From the NCBI RefSeq assembly GCF_004135405.1, contig NZ_CP035491.1:3348001-3412000 (forward strand): 64,000 nt of DNA. Reading direction: 5' to 3'. Shown one piece after another: positions 1-10,864 of the stretch. Under the pieces are notes generated by a model. The model was not told the DNA's origin. It was given only the letters and a program-made list of their open reading frames with translations, and made no database searches. Position 1 is the first letter of the stretch, and each line of letters starts with the position of its first letter. The DNA is from Agromyces protaetiae (GTDB lineage: Bacteria > Actinomycetota > Actinomycetes > Actinomycetales > Microbacteriaceae). Made by a program: the position numbers and the translations under genes.

Positions 1-1645
<1,645 letters not shown>

Positions 1646-1755
1646 GAATGCTCTCCTGTCATCGTCGGGCGCGCGGTTCGGGGGACGGCGCGCGCCGCAT
1701 GCCGCCGTGCAGACGGTCATCGTACCCATGTTAGTGGGCTGCAGGCTGAGCGGAT

Positions 1756-1794
1756 GCTCCGGTGGGGACGGCTTCGGGCGCTCCCCACCGGAGC
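1756..1794 (-). terminator. Rho-independent-type hairpin downstream of hpf
   Basis: Two perfectly complementary 13-base arms (1756-1768 and 1782-1794) enclose a 13-base loop. The hairpin lies just past the hpf stop codon and upstream of secA. No T-run follows, as is common for actinobacterial terminators. It should separate hpf transcription from secA, although read-through is possible. Confidence 0.65.
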
Positions 1795-1810
1795 GGGCCA
1801 CGCGTGTTCG

Positions 1811-2518
1811 CTACGCGCTGACTCGAGCGGGTGCGCCGGCCTCCTCGTCGGCGTCGGCGGCGGCGGCGGTCTCGTCGATGCCGATGAGGCCGTAGTCCCA
1901 GCCCTTGCGGCGGTACACGACGCTCGGGCGGCCCGTCTCGGAGTCGACGAAGAGGTAGAAGTCGTGCCCGACGAGCTCCATGAAGTAGAGGGCGTCGTCG
2001 ACGGTCATCGCGTTCGAGGCGAACACCTTGCGGCGGATGACGACGGGGCAGTACACGTCGTCCTCCTCCTCGTCGACCGGACTCTCGGCGACGACCGGGA
2101 TCGCTCCCGTGCGCACGGCCTCGAGCGCCTCGACGCCCGCAGCCTCGACGCCGACGGTCTGGAACCCGTCGTCGGCGGCCTCACGGAGCGAGGTGGGTCG
2201 GCGCTGTCCGCCGCGATGGACCTTCCGGCGGTCTTTCGCCCGCCTCACGCGTTCGAGCAATCGCCCGAGCGCCACGTCGAACGCCGCGTACTTGTCGCTG
2301 CCCTCGGCCTCGGCGCGGACCACAGGTCCACGCCCCACGAGGGTGAGCTCCACGCGGTCGGGCCCGGGGTTGCCGTTCTTCTCGCTGTGCCTCGCGAGCT
2401 TCACGTCGAGGGAGATCGCGCGCTCGGTGAAGTGGTCGAGCTTCTCGGCCTTCTCGGTGACGTAGGCGCGGAATCGGTCGGTGACCCCCAGGTTTCGTCC
2501 GACGATGTTCAGTTCCAT
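1811..2518 (-). CDS. hpf: Ribosome hibernation promoting factor, long form
   Basis: Long-form HPF (235 aa) binds the 30S subunit in stationary phase or stress, and its C-terminal domain dimerises to pair 70S ribosomes. The N-terminal beta-alpha domain begins MELNIVGRNLGVTDRF and carries the expected KLARHSEKNG region. A charged linker follows. The C-terminal dimerisation domain (about residues 165-225) contains VIRRKVFASNAMTVDDA and ends YRRKGWDYGLIGI. I chose the ATG at 2518 over one four codons upstream because the GGAGG at 2523-2527 is correctly placed for it and would lie inside the coding region of the longer form. An alanine-rich tail extends past the usual end. It sits between comF and secA, as in mycobacteria. 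Confidence 0.94.
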   Translation of the reverse strand: MELNIVGRNLGVTDRFRAYVTEKAEKLDHFTERAISLDVKLARHSEKNGNPGPDRVELTLVGRGPVVRAEAEGSDKYAAFDVALGRLLERVRRAKDRRKVHRGGQRRPTSLREAADDGFQTVGVEAAGVEALEAVRTGAIPVVAESPVDEEEDDVYCPVVIRRKVFASNAMTVDDALYFMELVGHDFYLFVDSETGRPSVVYRRKGWDYGLIGIDETAAAADADEEAGAPARVSA

Positions 2519-2585
2519 GACGACCTCCATTCACCGGCGTGCCACCCGGTCTGTGAAGGGGTGGAGCGACCACGCCTGTCCTGAC

Positions 2586-2614
2586 AAGGTACGCCACCAA
2601 CCTGGCAAAGTCAC
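2586..2614 (-). promoter_or_regulatory. Candidate promoter of hpf
   Basis: Read on the minus strand, GTGACT (2609-2614) and TACCTT (2586-2591) are separated by exactly 17 bases and lie about 68 bases upstream of the hpf start. Both boxes only partly match the -35 and -10 consensus. The assignment rests on spacing and position alone. Confidence 0.35.
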
Positions 2615-2621
2615 GAAACGG

Positions 2622-3320
2622 TTACGACCCATTCACGGTCGATTCGCGGCGGAGCGGCGTCTCGGCGACGACCGAGACGCCCACGGTCTCGGCGCCCGCC
2701 GCGGCGAGCGCGCGCACGGCCTCGGCGACGGTCGATCCGGTCGTGAGGACGTCGTCGACGACGAGGAACCGGCGCCCGTCGAGCGGATGCCTCGCGGCGA
2801 GGCCGCCCGCGGCGTTCGCGCGTCTCGCGCCCGCCCCGAGCCTCGCCTGGTCGTCGTGCTCGCGCGTCAGCCGGAGCACGCGGGAAGGACGGAGGCCGAC
2901 CGATGCGAGCATCCGCTCGACGGGCGCGTACCCGCGTTCGCGGTATGCGCGCCGCGTCGACGGCACGGTGCAGAGCTCGATCGGGAGCGAGCCCGGGGCA
3001 TCCGGGACCACGGCGAGCGCCGCGACGATCGCCGCCCCGAGCGCCCGACCGAGCGGGGCGATGGCGTCGGTCCGCCCGCCGTCCTTCGCGGCCCCGAGGA
3101 CCTTGGCGACGGGGCCCGCGTACACGAGCGCCGCATGGACGCCGAGACCGCTCCGCTCGACGACCCGCACCGGACGCCCGACCTCCACGCCGACGGCGAG
3201 CGCAGCGAGACACTCGGCGCACACCGAGCGATCGGGTGCCGCGCACCCCGCGCACGCCACGGGGATGGCGAGCGCGAGCGCATCGAGCAGTGCGCTGCGG
3301 AGCGCGTGCGGAAGCGGCAT
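2622..3320 (-). CDS. ComF family phosphoribosyltransferase-like protein
   Basis: This 232-residue cytoplasmic protein has the ComF/GntX layout. An N-terminal four-cysteine zinc knuckle (Cys23, Cys26, Cys34, Cys37) is followed by a phosphoribosyltransferase fold ending in the PRPP-binding loop FLVVDDVLTTGSTVAEA (about residues 185-201). In naturally competent bacteria ComF takes part in DNA uptake; in most actinobacteria its role is unknown, and no competence genes are nearby. It lies 97 bases downstream of lpqB and upstream of hpf, the position of the ComF-like gene in mycobacteria. Length and motif order are intact. Confidence 0.88.
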   Translation of the reverse strand: MPLPHALRSALLDALALAIPVACAGCAAPDRSVCAECLAALAVGVEVGRPVRVVERSGLGVHAALVYAGPVAKVLGAAKDGGRTDAIAPLGRALGAAIVAALAVVPDAPGSLPIELCTVPSTRRAYRERGYAPVERMLASVGLRPSRVLRLTREHDDQARLGAGARRANAAGGLAARHPLDGRRFLVVDDVLTTGSTVAEAVRALAAAGAETVGVSVVAETPLRRESTVNGS

Positions 3321-3417
3321 CCGGCCACTGTGTCAGCCGGCCCCGCGCGAACCGATGCGAATCGGCGCGACCTGCGCCGACGGCGAGTCGAAGCGCCTGT
3401 GGAGGAGTCGCCGCCGC

Positions 3418-5114
3418 TCAGTCGGGCTGCTGCACCGCGACGAGGCGGATGCCGCTCGCCCGCGGCTGCCAGCCGACGCCGCTCAACGTGAAGAGGTCGC
3501 CCGCCGACGTGCGCACGCGAAGCTCGCGCACGGTGTTGCCGCCGTCGAGTTCGACCGCGTCCGCGGGCGCGGCCCGCTGCTGCAGCACCTCGCCGCCGAC
3601 CGTCTGGACGAGGATCCGCGGCTGCCCCTGGACGCCCGAGGTGAGCACAGCGACCGTGCGGTCGTCGATCCACGCCACGTCGAGCGGCTCGCCGTCGGAG
3701 ACCGCGAGCGGCAGCGTGACCGGGCCGAGCGAGGTCGGCACGCCGTCCTCGTCGCGGACGACCGACGCCGCGACGAGCCGCGCCGACGCACCGTCGTCGA
3801 GCAGTGCGAGCACGCGCGTGCCGTCGCGCGACACCTCGAGCGATCGGATGCTGCTGCCCGACCACGGCACGTCTATGGGGGTGTCGGCGGCGGTCGGCGT
3901 GTAGACGACGAGCTGATCGGGCGCGTTCCGCGGCACCGACCAGGTGATGCCGCGCGCGTCGAGCGCGGGCGCGATGAGTCCCTCGCGCGGATCGAGGAGC
4001 AGCGGTTCTTCGCCGATCTGGAAGAGCACGAGCCCGTCCGCCGTGACCGCCGCGACCGATGTGCCCCCTGGGCCGACGGCGGCGGCGGTCGGCGCCGCGG
4101 CCGCCACGTCGCCGCCCAGGATGGGCAACGGGTCGACGTCGCCCGAAGCCTGGAGATGGCCGAACGTCTCGCCGTCGAACACGACCGGACGGGTGCGCAC
4201 GGCGGGGTCGACGACGGGCTCGTTCTGCGCGTCGCTCTGGTTCTGCTCGGCGCCTTCGAGAGCGAGGCGCACCGAGCCCACCCCGCGCACGCCCTCGAGG
4301 CTCTCGGTGAGCTGGAACCGCATGAGCTGCGCGGTGCGGCGATCGACCGCGTCGACGCCCGCGATGTCCACGGTCGCGACGCCGTTCACGATCGGCACGA
4401 CGTCGGCCTCGAGACGGGCCCCCTCGGGGAATGCCGAAACGACCGCAGCCCCCGGATCGAGCCACTCGGCGGGTCCGCCGAGGAGCGCGCGCACGATCTT
4501 CGTCTGCACCGCCTCGCTGCCCGCGAACCACCGCACGTCGGGCACGGCGTACCGGCCGTCGGGAGAGAGGAACGTCAGCGCGTGCTCGCGGAACGCGCGT
4601 CCGAAGTTCGAGGTGTCGATGAGGATGCCCTGCGGCGCGTTCGAGATGCGCCACTCGCCGTCCACCTGCTCGAACGAGTAGGTGAGGGCGATCGGTGCGT
4701 CGCTCGCCGAGATCTCGTACTCGCCGTTCGCTCCGAGCGACGCCGCCGGGACGACGTCCACCCGCCGCGTGACGTCGTCGACGACCTCGAACTCGCGTTG
4801 GGTGAAGACGTCGATCGTCGCGCTCTCCTCGGCCTGCCACTCGTCGGCGAAGCCGGCCGTCAGGTACTCGCGCGCGATGCCGTAGTTGTCGCGCGAGTCG
4901 CTCCCGGCGTCGATGAAGCCGCTGAGGATGTCGGCCTGGCTCGCCCCGGCTGCGGATGGGCGCCAAGGACGTCGAGGTCGAGCGGGGTGTCCGCGCCCGA
5001 CTGCCGATGGCTCAGGTGCACCGTGCCCGAGTCGGGGATGCCGGCGCATCCCGCGAGCACCACGGTGCTCGCGATCGCGAGGGCGAGCGCGGCGATCCGG
5101 CGGCGGCTAGACAT
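3418..5114 (-). CDS. lpqB: Lipoprotein LpqB, MtrAB-associated (single-base frameshift)
   Basis: LpqB is a membrane-anchored lipoprotein that modulates the MtrA-MtrB system and envelope integrity. The start at 5114 has GGAGG seven bases upstream and overlaps the end of mtrB by eight bases. The signal peptide ends in the lipobox LAGC (Cys23), followed by GIPDSGTVHL. A GerMN-like middle and a beta-propeller-like C-terminal half follow. Reading breaks at the C-run 4944-4947: PQPG should continue directly into ASQADILSGFIDAGS, which lies in another frame. One missing G on the coding strand explains it. Restored, the protein has 565 residues, near the mycobacterial size. I treat the break as a probable sequence error. 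Confidence 0.88.
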
Positions 5115-6795
5115 CGTGGACCTCCAGCGACCGCGTGTCGAGCGGGCCCACGGATGTCTCGGCGGGCCCGTCTGCGTCGACATCGGCCGGCTCGAGCGGG
5201 AGCGGGGATCCTGAGAGGGCCGTGTCGCGCGAGCGCGGCACGGTGAGACGGAACACGGTGCCCGCTCCGGGCTTGGACCATACGTCGAGCGTGCCGCGGT
5301 GCGCGACGGCGTCTTCGAGCGAGATCGCGAGCCCGAGGCCCGTGCCGCCGATCGTGCGGGTGCGGCTCGGGTCGGCGCGCCAGAACCGGTCGAACACGCG
5401 CGCCTGCTGCTCCTCGGTCATGCCGAGGCCGTAGTCGCGGACGCTCAAGGCGACGGCGTGCTGATCGCTGTCGACCGAGACGACGATGGGCCGCCCCTCC
5501 CCGTGCTCGATCGCATTGCCGAGCAGGTTCCCGACGATGCGGCGGAGCCGCCGCGGATCGACCTCGGCGTCGAGATGCCCGCCGGGCGCGATGAGTCGCA
5601 GGTCGCTGCCGCGTTCGCGGGCGAGGTCGTGCATCGACTCGATGACGTCGCCCGCGAGGTGCACGAGGTTCGTGGGCTCGGTTGCGAGCTCGACCGACCC
5701 CGCGTCGTATCGGCTGATCTCGAGGAGGTCGGCGAGGAGGTTCTCGAACCGCACGGTCTGCGTGTGGAGCAGTTCGACCGTGCGCTCGGTCGGCCCCGCG
5801 AACTCCTCACGCTGACCGTAGAGCACATCGCCCGCGAGCCGGATGGTCGTCAGCGGAGTGCGAAGCTCATGCGAGACATCCGACACGAAGCGCTGCTGCA
5901 TGACCGAGAGCTCGGCCAGCTCGCCGATGCGCGCCTGCAGCGAATCCGCCATGCCGTTGAACGACGCGGCGAGCGTCGCGAGCTCGTCTTCGCCCTTCTC
6001 GGGGATCCGAACCCCGAGATCGCCCGCCGCGAGCCGCCGGCTCGTCGCGGCGACCGTGCGCACGGGCTCGATGACCCACCGGACGACGAGGAGCGTGATC
6101 GCGGCGAGGAGCACGAGGAGGGCGGCCGCGCCCGCGATGCCGATCGTCTGCATGAACGCGAGCGTCTCTTCGGCCGCGGCGAAGTTGTACCCGATGTAGA
6201 GCTCGTACCGGCCGGCGCCCCGCACCTCCAGGTCTGTGCCGACGACGACGCCGGGGTCGTCGTCACCGCCGCCGGCCCCCGCGAACGACACTGACTGCCA
6301 GAACGTCTCGTCGGGATTCTCCTGCACGCTCTCGCGGAGGTCGGGCGAGATGCGGCCGCCGAGGGAAGACGCCAGCCGGTCTTGCGGGGCGAGCGTGCTC
6401 GTCTCCTGTCCCGGCACGCGGAGCACGGCGATCGCTGAGCTGCCGGAGATCGTGCCGACCGTGCGGAGCGACTGCTCGACGACCGAGTCGAGCGCCGCAC
6501 GGTCGCTCGCATCGGTCGCCTCGAGGGTCGACTGCGCCGCCGCAGCCGCGTCGTTCGACCGGTCGAGCGCGTCGTCGAGCTGCTGTTGGAAGAGGCTCGA
6601 GGCGATGCTGAACGTGATGTAGATGCCGATGACGAGGATCGCGAGCCCCGACAGCAGCACCGTGATGAGGACGGTGCGGAATTGCAGCGACCGCCGCCAC
6701 AGAGCGCCCAGGCGCCCGAAGAAGGCGACGACGCGCGGCCCGATGCCCCGCCGGGCGGTGCCGGCGGGGACCTGGCGTACGGCGTCCGTCGACAT
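5107..6795 (-). CDS. mtrB: Two-component sensor histidine kinase MtrB
   Basis: This 562-residue membrane kinase phosphorylates MtrA and links envelope and cell-division state to transcription. It has transmembrane helices at about residues 42-66 and 218-240 flanking an extracytoplasmic sensor domain. A HAMP linker follows (EPVRTVAATSRRLAAGDL), then the dimerisation/phosphoacceptor helix with His309 in FVSDVSHELRTPLTT. The ATP-binding domain carries N, G1 and G2 boxes (NLLGNAIEHG, DYGLGM, GGTGLGLAIS). The C-terminal 50 residues are an acidic, proline-rich tail. It begins ten bases after mtrA and overlaps lpqB, forming one transcription unit. No Shine-Dalgarno sequence is obvious, so translation may be coupled to mtrA. 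Confidence 0.96.
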   Translation of the reverse strand: MSTDAVRQVPAGTARRGIGPRVVAFFGRLGALWRRSLQFRTVLITVLLSGLAILVIGIYITFSIASSLFQQQLDDALDRSNDAAAAAQSTLEATDASDRAALDSVVEQSLRTVGTISGSSAIAVLRVPGQETSTLAPQDRLASSLGGRISPDLRESVQENPDETFWQSVSFAGAGGGDDDPGVVVGTDLEVRGAGRYELYIGYNFAAAEETLAFMQTIGIAGAAALLVLLAAITLLVVRWVIEPVRTVAATSRRLAAGDLGVRIPEKGEDELATLAASFNGMADSLQARIGELAELSVMQQRFVSDVSHELRTPLTTIRLAGDVLYGQREEFAGPTERTVELLHTQTVRFENLLADLLEISRYDAGSVELATEPTNLVHLAGDVIESMHDLARERGSDLRLIAPGGHLDAEVDPRRLRRIVGNLLGNAIEHGEGRPIVVSVDSDQHAVALSVRDYGLGMTEEQQARVFDRFWRADPSRTRTIGGTGLGLAISLEDAVAHRGTLDVWSKPGAGTVFRLTVPRSRDTALSGSPLPLEPADVDADGPAETSVGPLDTRSLEVHDV

Positions 6796-6804
6796 CGGAG
6801 GCGC

Positions 6805-7484
6805 CTACGTGCTGCTGCCCGCGCGGTACCCGACCCCGCGGACCGTCTGCACGATGCGAGGGTTGTCGGGATCGTGCTCGACCTTGGCGCGAAGCCGCTG
6901 CACGTGCACGTTCACGAGCCGGGTGTCGGCCTTGTAGTGATAGCCCCACACCTGCTCGAGGAGCATCTCGCGCGTGAAGACCTGCTGGGGCTTGGACGCG
7001 AGCGTGAGGAGGAGGTCGAACTCGAGGGGCGTCAGATTGATGCGCTCGTCGCCGCGACGCACCTCGTGGCCCGCGGCGTCGATGACGAGGTCGCCGATCT
7101 GGATGGTCTCGACCTGGGTCTCGGGGCGGGGCGCAGGCGCGTGCGGATCCGTGCGACGAGCTCCTTCGGGTTGAACGGCTTCACGATGTAGTCGTCGGCG
7201 CCCGATTCCAGGCCGCGGACGACGTCGGAGGTGTCGCTCTTGGCCGTCAGCATGATGATGGGAGTGCCCGACTCGGCGCGGATGCGGCCGCAGACCTCGA
7301 TGCCGTCGATGCCCGGGAGCATGAGGTCGAGGAGGACGAGGTCGGGCTTCGTCTCGCGGAACGCGCCGAGCGCGGCGGCGCCGTCGGCGCAGAAGACCGG
7401 TTCGAAGCCTTCGGTGCGCAGCACGATGCCGATCATCTCGGCGAGGGCGGTGTCGTCGTCGACGACGAGTACGCGTGCAGTCAT
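6805..7484 (-). CDS. mtrA: Two-component response regulator MtrA (single-base frameshift)
   Basis: MtrA is the OmpR/PhoB-type regulator partnered with MtrB. The receiver domain starts MTARVLVVDDDTALAEMIGI, with phosphoacceptor Asp53 in LLDLMLPGIDG and the signalling Thr/Lys pair in IIMLTAKS and YIVKPFNPKEL. The winged-helix DNA-binding domain (LTPLEFDLLLTLASKPQ to TVRGVGYRAG) lies in a different frame. The shift falls in the linker, where G-runs at 7123-7126 and 7128-7131 encode RPAP. Adding one base gives RPAPETQVETIQIG and a 226-residue protein, the family's normal size. MtrA is essential in mycobacteria and every catalytic residue is intact, so a sequence error is far likelier than a real pseudogene. 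Confidence 0.92.
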
Positions 7485-7663
7485 CGCTCGCTTCCAGCTT
7501 CGAGGCGGCGCCCGGGTCGCACCGCCGTTCCAGTGCCACCACTGTAACCGGTCGAAGCCGGGAGTCCGCCGAAGCGGAATGAGGCATCCGTTGTGGATGT
7601 CTCCCGCGTCGCGCGTGCCGGATGTGCGAGCATTGCTGAACCGGCGGAAGGAGCCCTCGGCAC

Positions 7664-8902
7664 GTGTCCGATCCAATCTGGCAAGGCCCTGGAGTCCCCG
7701 CGAGCCCGGGAGCCCAGCAGCCGCCGCAGACGCCGCCCCCGGGGCATCCGCAACCGCCCGCCTACGGCTCCCCGCAACCGCCCGCCTACGGGTACCCGCA
7801 ACCACCCGCCGACGGGTACCCGCAGCCCGGGTACCCGCAGCCCGGCTACGGCTTCCCCGCCCAGCCGCCGCCCGGCGGCTGGGCGCCGCCGCCCAAGCCC
7901 GGTTTGCTCCCCCTCCGACCGCTCGGCTTCGGCACGCTCCTGTGGGCGCCGTTCCGCACGCTCCGGCGCAACCCGGCGGCCACGTTCGGCAGCGGCCTCG
8001 TCGTGCAGATCGTGTCGGTCCTCGCCACGGCGGCGGTCTTCGTGCCCTTCGCCTTCTTCGCGTTCGGGCGGCTCGAGCGCACGGGCGCGGCCGACGCCGA
8101 CGCCATCCTGGCGGGCACGGTGGCGGGCTTCGCGGCGCTCACGCTCGTCCCGGTCGCGATCTCGCTCATCGCGAGCGCGTTCCTCCAGGGCGTCGTCGTG
8201 CTCGAAGTCGCATCGGGCACGCTCGGCGAGCGGCTGACGTTCGGCGCCCTGTGGCGCCGGGCGGCGAAGCGCATCTGGCCGCTCGTCGGCTGGACGCTCA
8301 TCGTGACGGGCGCGATCCTCGTGGCGTTCGCCGTCGGAGCGGCGGTCATCGTGCTCGCCGCGCTCTCGGGCGACGGGCTCTCGATCGGCATCGCCATCGC
8401 GGCGGTCGTCATCGGCGGGCTCGCCATCGCCGTCCTGTGGGCATGGATCTCGACGAAGCTCGCGGTCGTCCCGAGCGCGATCATGATCGAAGGTCTCGGC
8501 GTGCGCGCGGCGATCGCACGGTCGTGGCGGCTCACGAACGGCTACTTCTGGCGCACGTTCGGCACGATCCTCCTCGTGTCGGTCATCCTCAACACGGCGG
8601 CGAACGTCGTCGTCCAGCCGATCTCGTTCGTCGGCGGCTTCCTGCTTCCGCTCCTCGATCCGACCGGCACCGGCGACGGGGCGATCGTCGCCGTCGCGAT
8701 CGGCATCTCCGTGCTCACGGTCCTCGTCGCGGTCGTCGTCGGAGCCGTCACGGCGGTCGTGCAGGCCGCGGTCGTGGGCGTCATCTACATCGACCTCCGC
8801 ATGCGCACCGAGGGACTCGACCTCGACCTCCAGCGCTACGTCGAAGACCGCGACCTCGGTCGTCCCGTCGGCGATCCGTACGCCGTGCGCACCTGGAGCT
8901 GA
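7664..8902 (+). CDS. Proline-rich multi-pass membrane protein (GDPD membrane-domain-like)
   Basis: This 412-residue integral membrane protein starts at a GTG with an AAGGAG site upstream. Its first 80 residues are a proline/tyrosine-rich cytoplasmic tail with repeated PQPPAYG and YPQPGYPQP units. Six or more hydrophobic segments follow, with a basic loop and an internal segment MIEGLGVRAAIARSWRLTNG typical of the membrane domain found beside glycerophosphodiester phosphodiesterases. No catalytic phosphodiesterase domain is present. It is seven bases ahead of the DUF4129 gene and heads the MoxR cluster. Similar proline-rich tails often serve as interaction platforms in actinobacteria. The precise role is unknown. 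Confidence 0.75.
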   Translation: MSDPIWQGPGVPASPGAQQPPQTPPPGHPQPPAYGSPQPPAYGYPQPPADGYPQPGYPQPGYGFPAQPPPGGWAPPPKPGLLPLRPLGFGTLLWAPFRTLRRNPAATFGSGLVVQIVSVLATAAVFVPFAFFAFGRLERTGAADADAILAGTVAGFAALTLVPVAISLIASAFLQGVVVLEVASGTLGERLTFGALWRRAAKRIWPLVGWTLIVTGAILVAFAVGAAVIVLAALSGDGLSIGIAIAAVVIGGLAIAVLWAWISTKLAVVPSAIMIEGLGVRAAIARSWRLTNGYFWRTFGTILLVSVILNTAANVVVQPISFVGGFLLPLLDPTGTGDGAIVAVAIGISVLTVLVAVVVGAVTAVVQAAVVGVIYIDLRMRTEGLDLDLQRYVEDRDLGRPVGDPYAVRTWS

Positions 8903-8909
8903 CCGAAGC

Positions 8910-9593
8910 GTGCGCCTCGCCGAGATCCCCGTCGACCCCGACGCGCCCGAAGCGCGCCGGTGGCTGCTCGACGAGCTCGCCAAGCCCGAGTACCGGGCCG
9001 CCGAGCCGACCTGGTTCGACCGGCTCGCGCAGCAGATCCGCGACTGGCTGGGCGACCTCTTCTCGGGCGCCGGCGGTCTGCCCGAACCCGTCGTCGCGCT
9101 CATCGCCGTGCTCGTCGTCGCGGCCCTCGTGGTCGTGGCGCTGCTCGTGTTCGGGCTCCCGCGCCTCCGCAGGCGCCGATCGTCGGCCGAGGCGCTCTTT
9201 GACGACGGCGACACCCGCACCCTCGCCGAGCTCCGCCGGGCCGCCGACGCGGCCGAGGCCGCCGGCCGATTCGACCTCGCGATCGAGGAGCGCTTCCGCG
9301 CGATCGCGCGCGCGCTCGTCGACCGAGAGATCGTGCGGATGCATCCGGGCACGACGGCGCACGGGTTCGCCGCGTCCGCCGCGGGTTCCTTCCCCGACTT
9401 CGGAATGCGTCTCTCCGAGGCATCCGACGCCTTCGACGGCGTGCGCTACCTCGGCCGTGCGGGCTCCCTCGTCGAGGTCCGCGCCCTCGCTGCGCTCGAC
9501 GCCGACCTCGAGCGCTCGACGCCCGTCGCCGTCGGCGCGGGCGCCGGGTCGGGCTCGGGCTCCGGTTCGGGCGAGTTCGCGAGGATCGCGTGA
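8910..9593 (+). CDS. DUF4129 domain membrane protein
   Basis: This 227-residue single-pass protein has a short N-terminal domain (residues 1-60), a transmembrane helix at about 62-85, then a cytoplasmic DUF4129 region with an alpha-helical core (RFDLAIEERFRAIARALVDR, LSEASDAFDGVRYLGR). The C-terminus ends in a low-complexity Gly-Ser stretch. Start is a GTG seven bases after the preceding gene, and its stop overlaps the next start as GTGA, so it is translationally coupled to the DUF4350 gene. The domain recurs beside MoxR/DUF58 genes, where it is thought to belong to a membrane complex. No enzymatic motif is visible. Confidence 0.82.
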   Translation: MRLAEIPVDPDAPEARRWLLDELAKPEYRAAEPTWFDRLAQQIRDWLGDLFSGAGGLPEPVVALIAVLVVAALVVVALLVFGLPRLRRRRSSAEALFDDGDTRTLAELRRAADAAEAAGRFDLAIEERFRAIARALVDREIVRMHPGTTAHGFAASAAGSFPDFGMRLSEASDAFDGVRYLGRAGSLVEVRALAALDADLERSTPVAVGAGAGSGSGSGSGEFARIA

Positions 9594-10864
9594 GCGCCCC
9601 GGCGACGGTCGCCCGGTCGAAGGCACCGGATGCCTCGGGCGCGACGCCTGCCGAATCGCGCACGCCGACGTTCGGCGCGCGACTGCGGCGGAGTCGCACG
9701 TGGCTCGTCTTCGCGGCGCTCGCGGTCGCAGCCGCCCTGATCCTCTTCATCGTGCAGGGCCTCGGCGGGCCGTCGGGCGAGCCGCTCGGCCCGGCCGACG
9801 CCTCTCCGGCGGGCTCGAAGGCCGTCGTCGAGGTACTGCGGGCGCACGGCGTCGCCGTCGAAGAGGTCCGCACCTTCGATCGGGCGACCGAGTCCGCCCG
9901 ACGGGGCGCGACGGTGTTCGCGGCCGACCTCGCGGGCTTCCTCGACACCGACCAGTGGCGGGAGCTCGCGGGCGACGCCGAACGACTCGTCGTCGCCGAT
10001 CCCGATTTCGGGGCGCTTCAGGCGATCGCACCGGGCGTCGACCAGGGCGGAATCGCGTCGGGCGCGCTCGAGAGCGCCGGCTGCGACCTCCGCGCCGCCG
10101 CGCGTGCGGGTACCCTCTCCGACGGACAGTCGCTCGTCCGCATCGACGATGACGCGGCGGCCGACGGATGGGTCGGATGCTTCGCCGACGGCGACGCGTT
10201 CGCGCTCGCGCACAGGCCCGCCGAAGACGGCGGCGAGATCACGATCGTCGGCGGCGCGACCGTCTTCCAGAACGGCACGATCGCCCAAGAGGGCAATGCC
10301 GCGCTCGCGCTCGGGCTCCTCGGCGAGCGCGCCGATCTCGTGTGGTACCTCCCGGGGCCCGCGGACGTCGAAGGCGCGGCGCCGACCCTCGCCGACCTCA
10401 CACCGGGGTGGGTGAGTCCGGTCCTCGTGCTCGGCGCACTCGTCGCGGTCGCCGCGGGCGTCTGGCGCGGACGCCGCTTCGGCCCGCTCGTGGCCGAGGA
10501 CCTCCCCGTCGACGTGCCCGCGCACGAGACCGCCGAGGGGCGCGCCCGCCTGTATCGCTCGGCCGTCGCGCGCGAACACGCCCTCGACCAGGTGCGCATC
10601 GCCGCCGTGCGGCGGATCGCGGCCGTGCTGCGCCTCCCGCGCTCGGCGCCCGTCGACGAAGTGGCGCTCGCCGCCGCCGGAGCGACCGGCCGCGACCCCG
10701 TCGCCGTGCACGGGGTGCTCGTGGGCCGCCCGCCCGCCGGCGACCGCGAGTTCGTCGAGCTCTCCGCCGCCGTGGGCGAGCTGGAGGCATCCGTCCGCGC
10801 AGCGGTCTCCCCCGACTCGACCCGCGACCCGAACCGTGAAGACCCGACAGGAAGGCGACCATGA
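9590..10864 (+). CDS. DUF4350 domain membrane protein
   Basis: This 424-residue protein has a transmembrane helix near residues 39-56 and an extracytoplasmic DUF4350 region (about 75-260). That region begins GSKAVVEVLRAHGVAVEEV, resembling the sensor-like domain in this family. A second helix at about 278-296 is followed by a cytoplasmic helical tail. It overlaps the preceding and following genes by four bases each (GTGA and ATGA), so the five-gene run is one operon. DUF4350 proteins accompany MoxR ATPases and DUF58 proteins in many actinobacteria; a joint role in envelope protein maturation is an inference. No active-site residues are recognisable. Confidence 0.82.
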   Translation: MSAPATVARSKAPDASGATPAESRTPTFGARLRRSRTWLVFAALAVAAALILFIVQGLGGPSGEPLGPADASPAGSKAVVEVLRAHGVAVEEVRTFDRATESARRGATVFAADLAGFLDTDQWRELAGDAERLVVADPDFGALQAIAPGVDQGGIASGALESAGCDLRAAARAGTLSDGQSLVRIDDDAAADGWVGCFADGDAFALAHRPAEDGGEITIVGGATVFQNGTIAQEGNAALALGLLGERADLVWYLPGPADVEGAAPTLADLTPGWVSPVLVLGALVAVAAGVWRGRRFGPLVAEDLPVDVPAHETAEGRARLYRSAVAREHALDQVRIAAVRRIAAVLRLPRSAPVDEVALAAAGATGRDPVAVHGVLVGRPPAGDREFVELSAAVGELEASVRAAVSPDSTRDPNREDPTGRRP

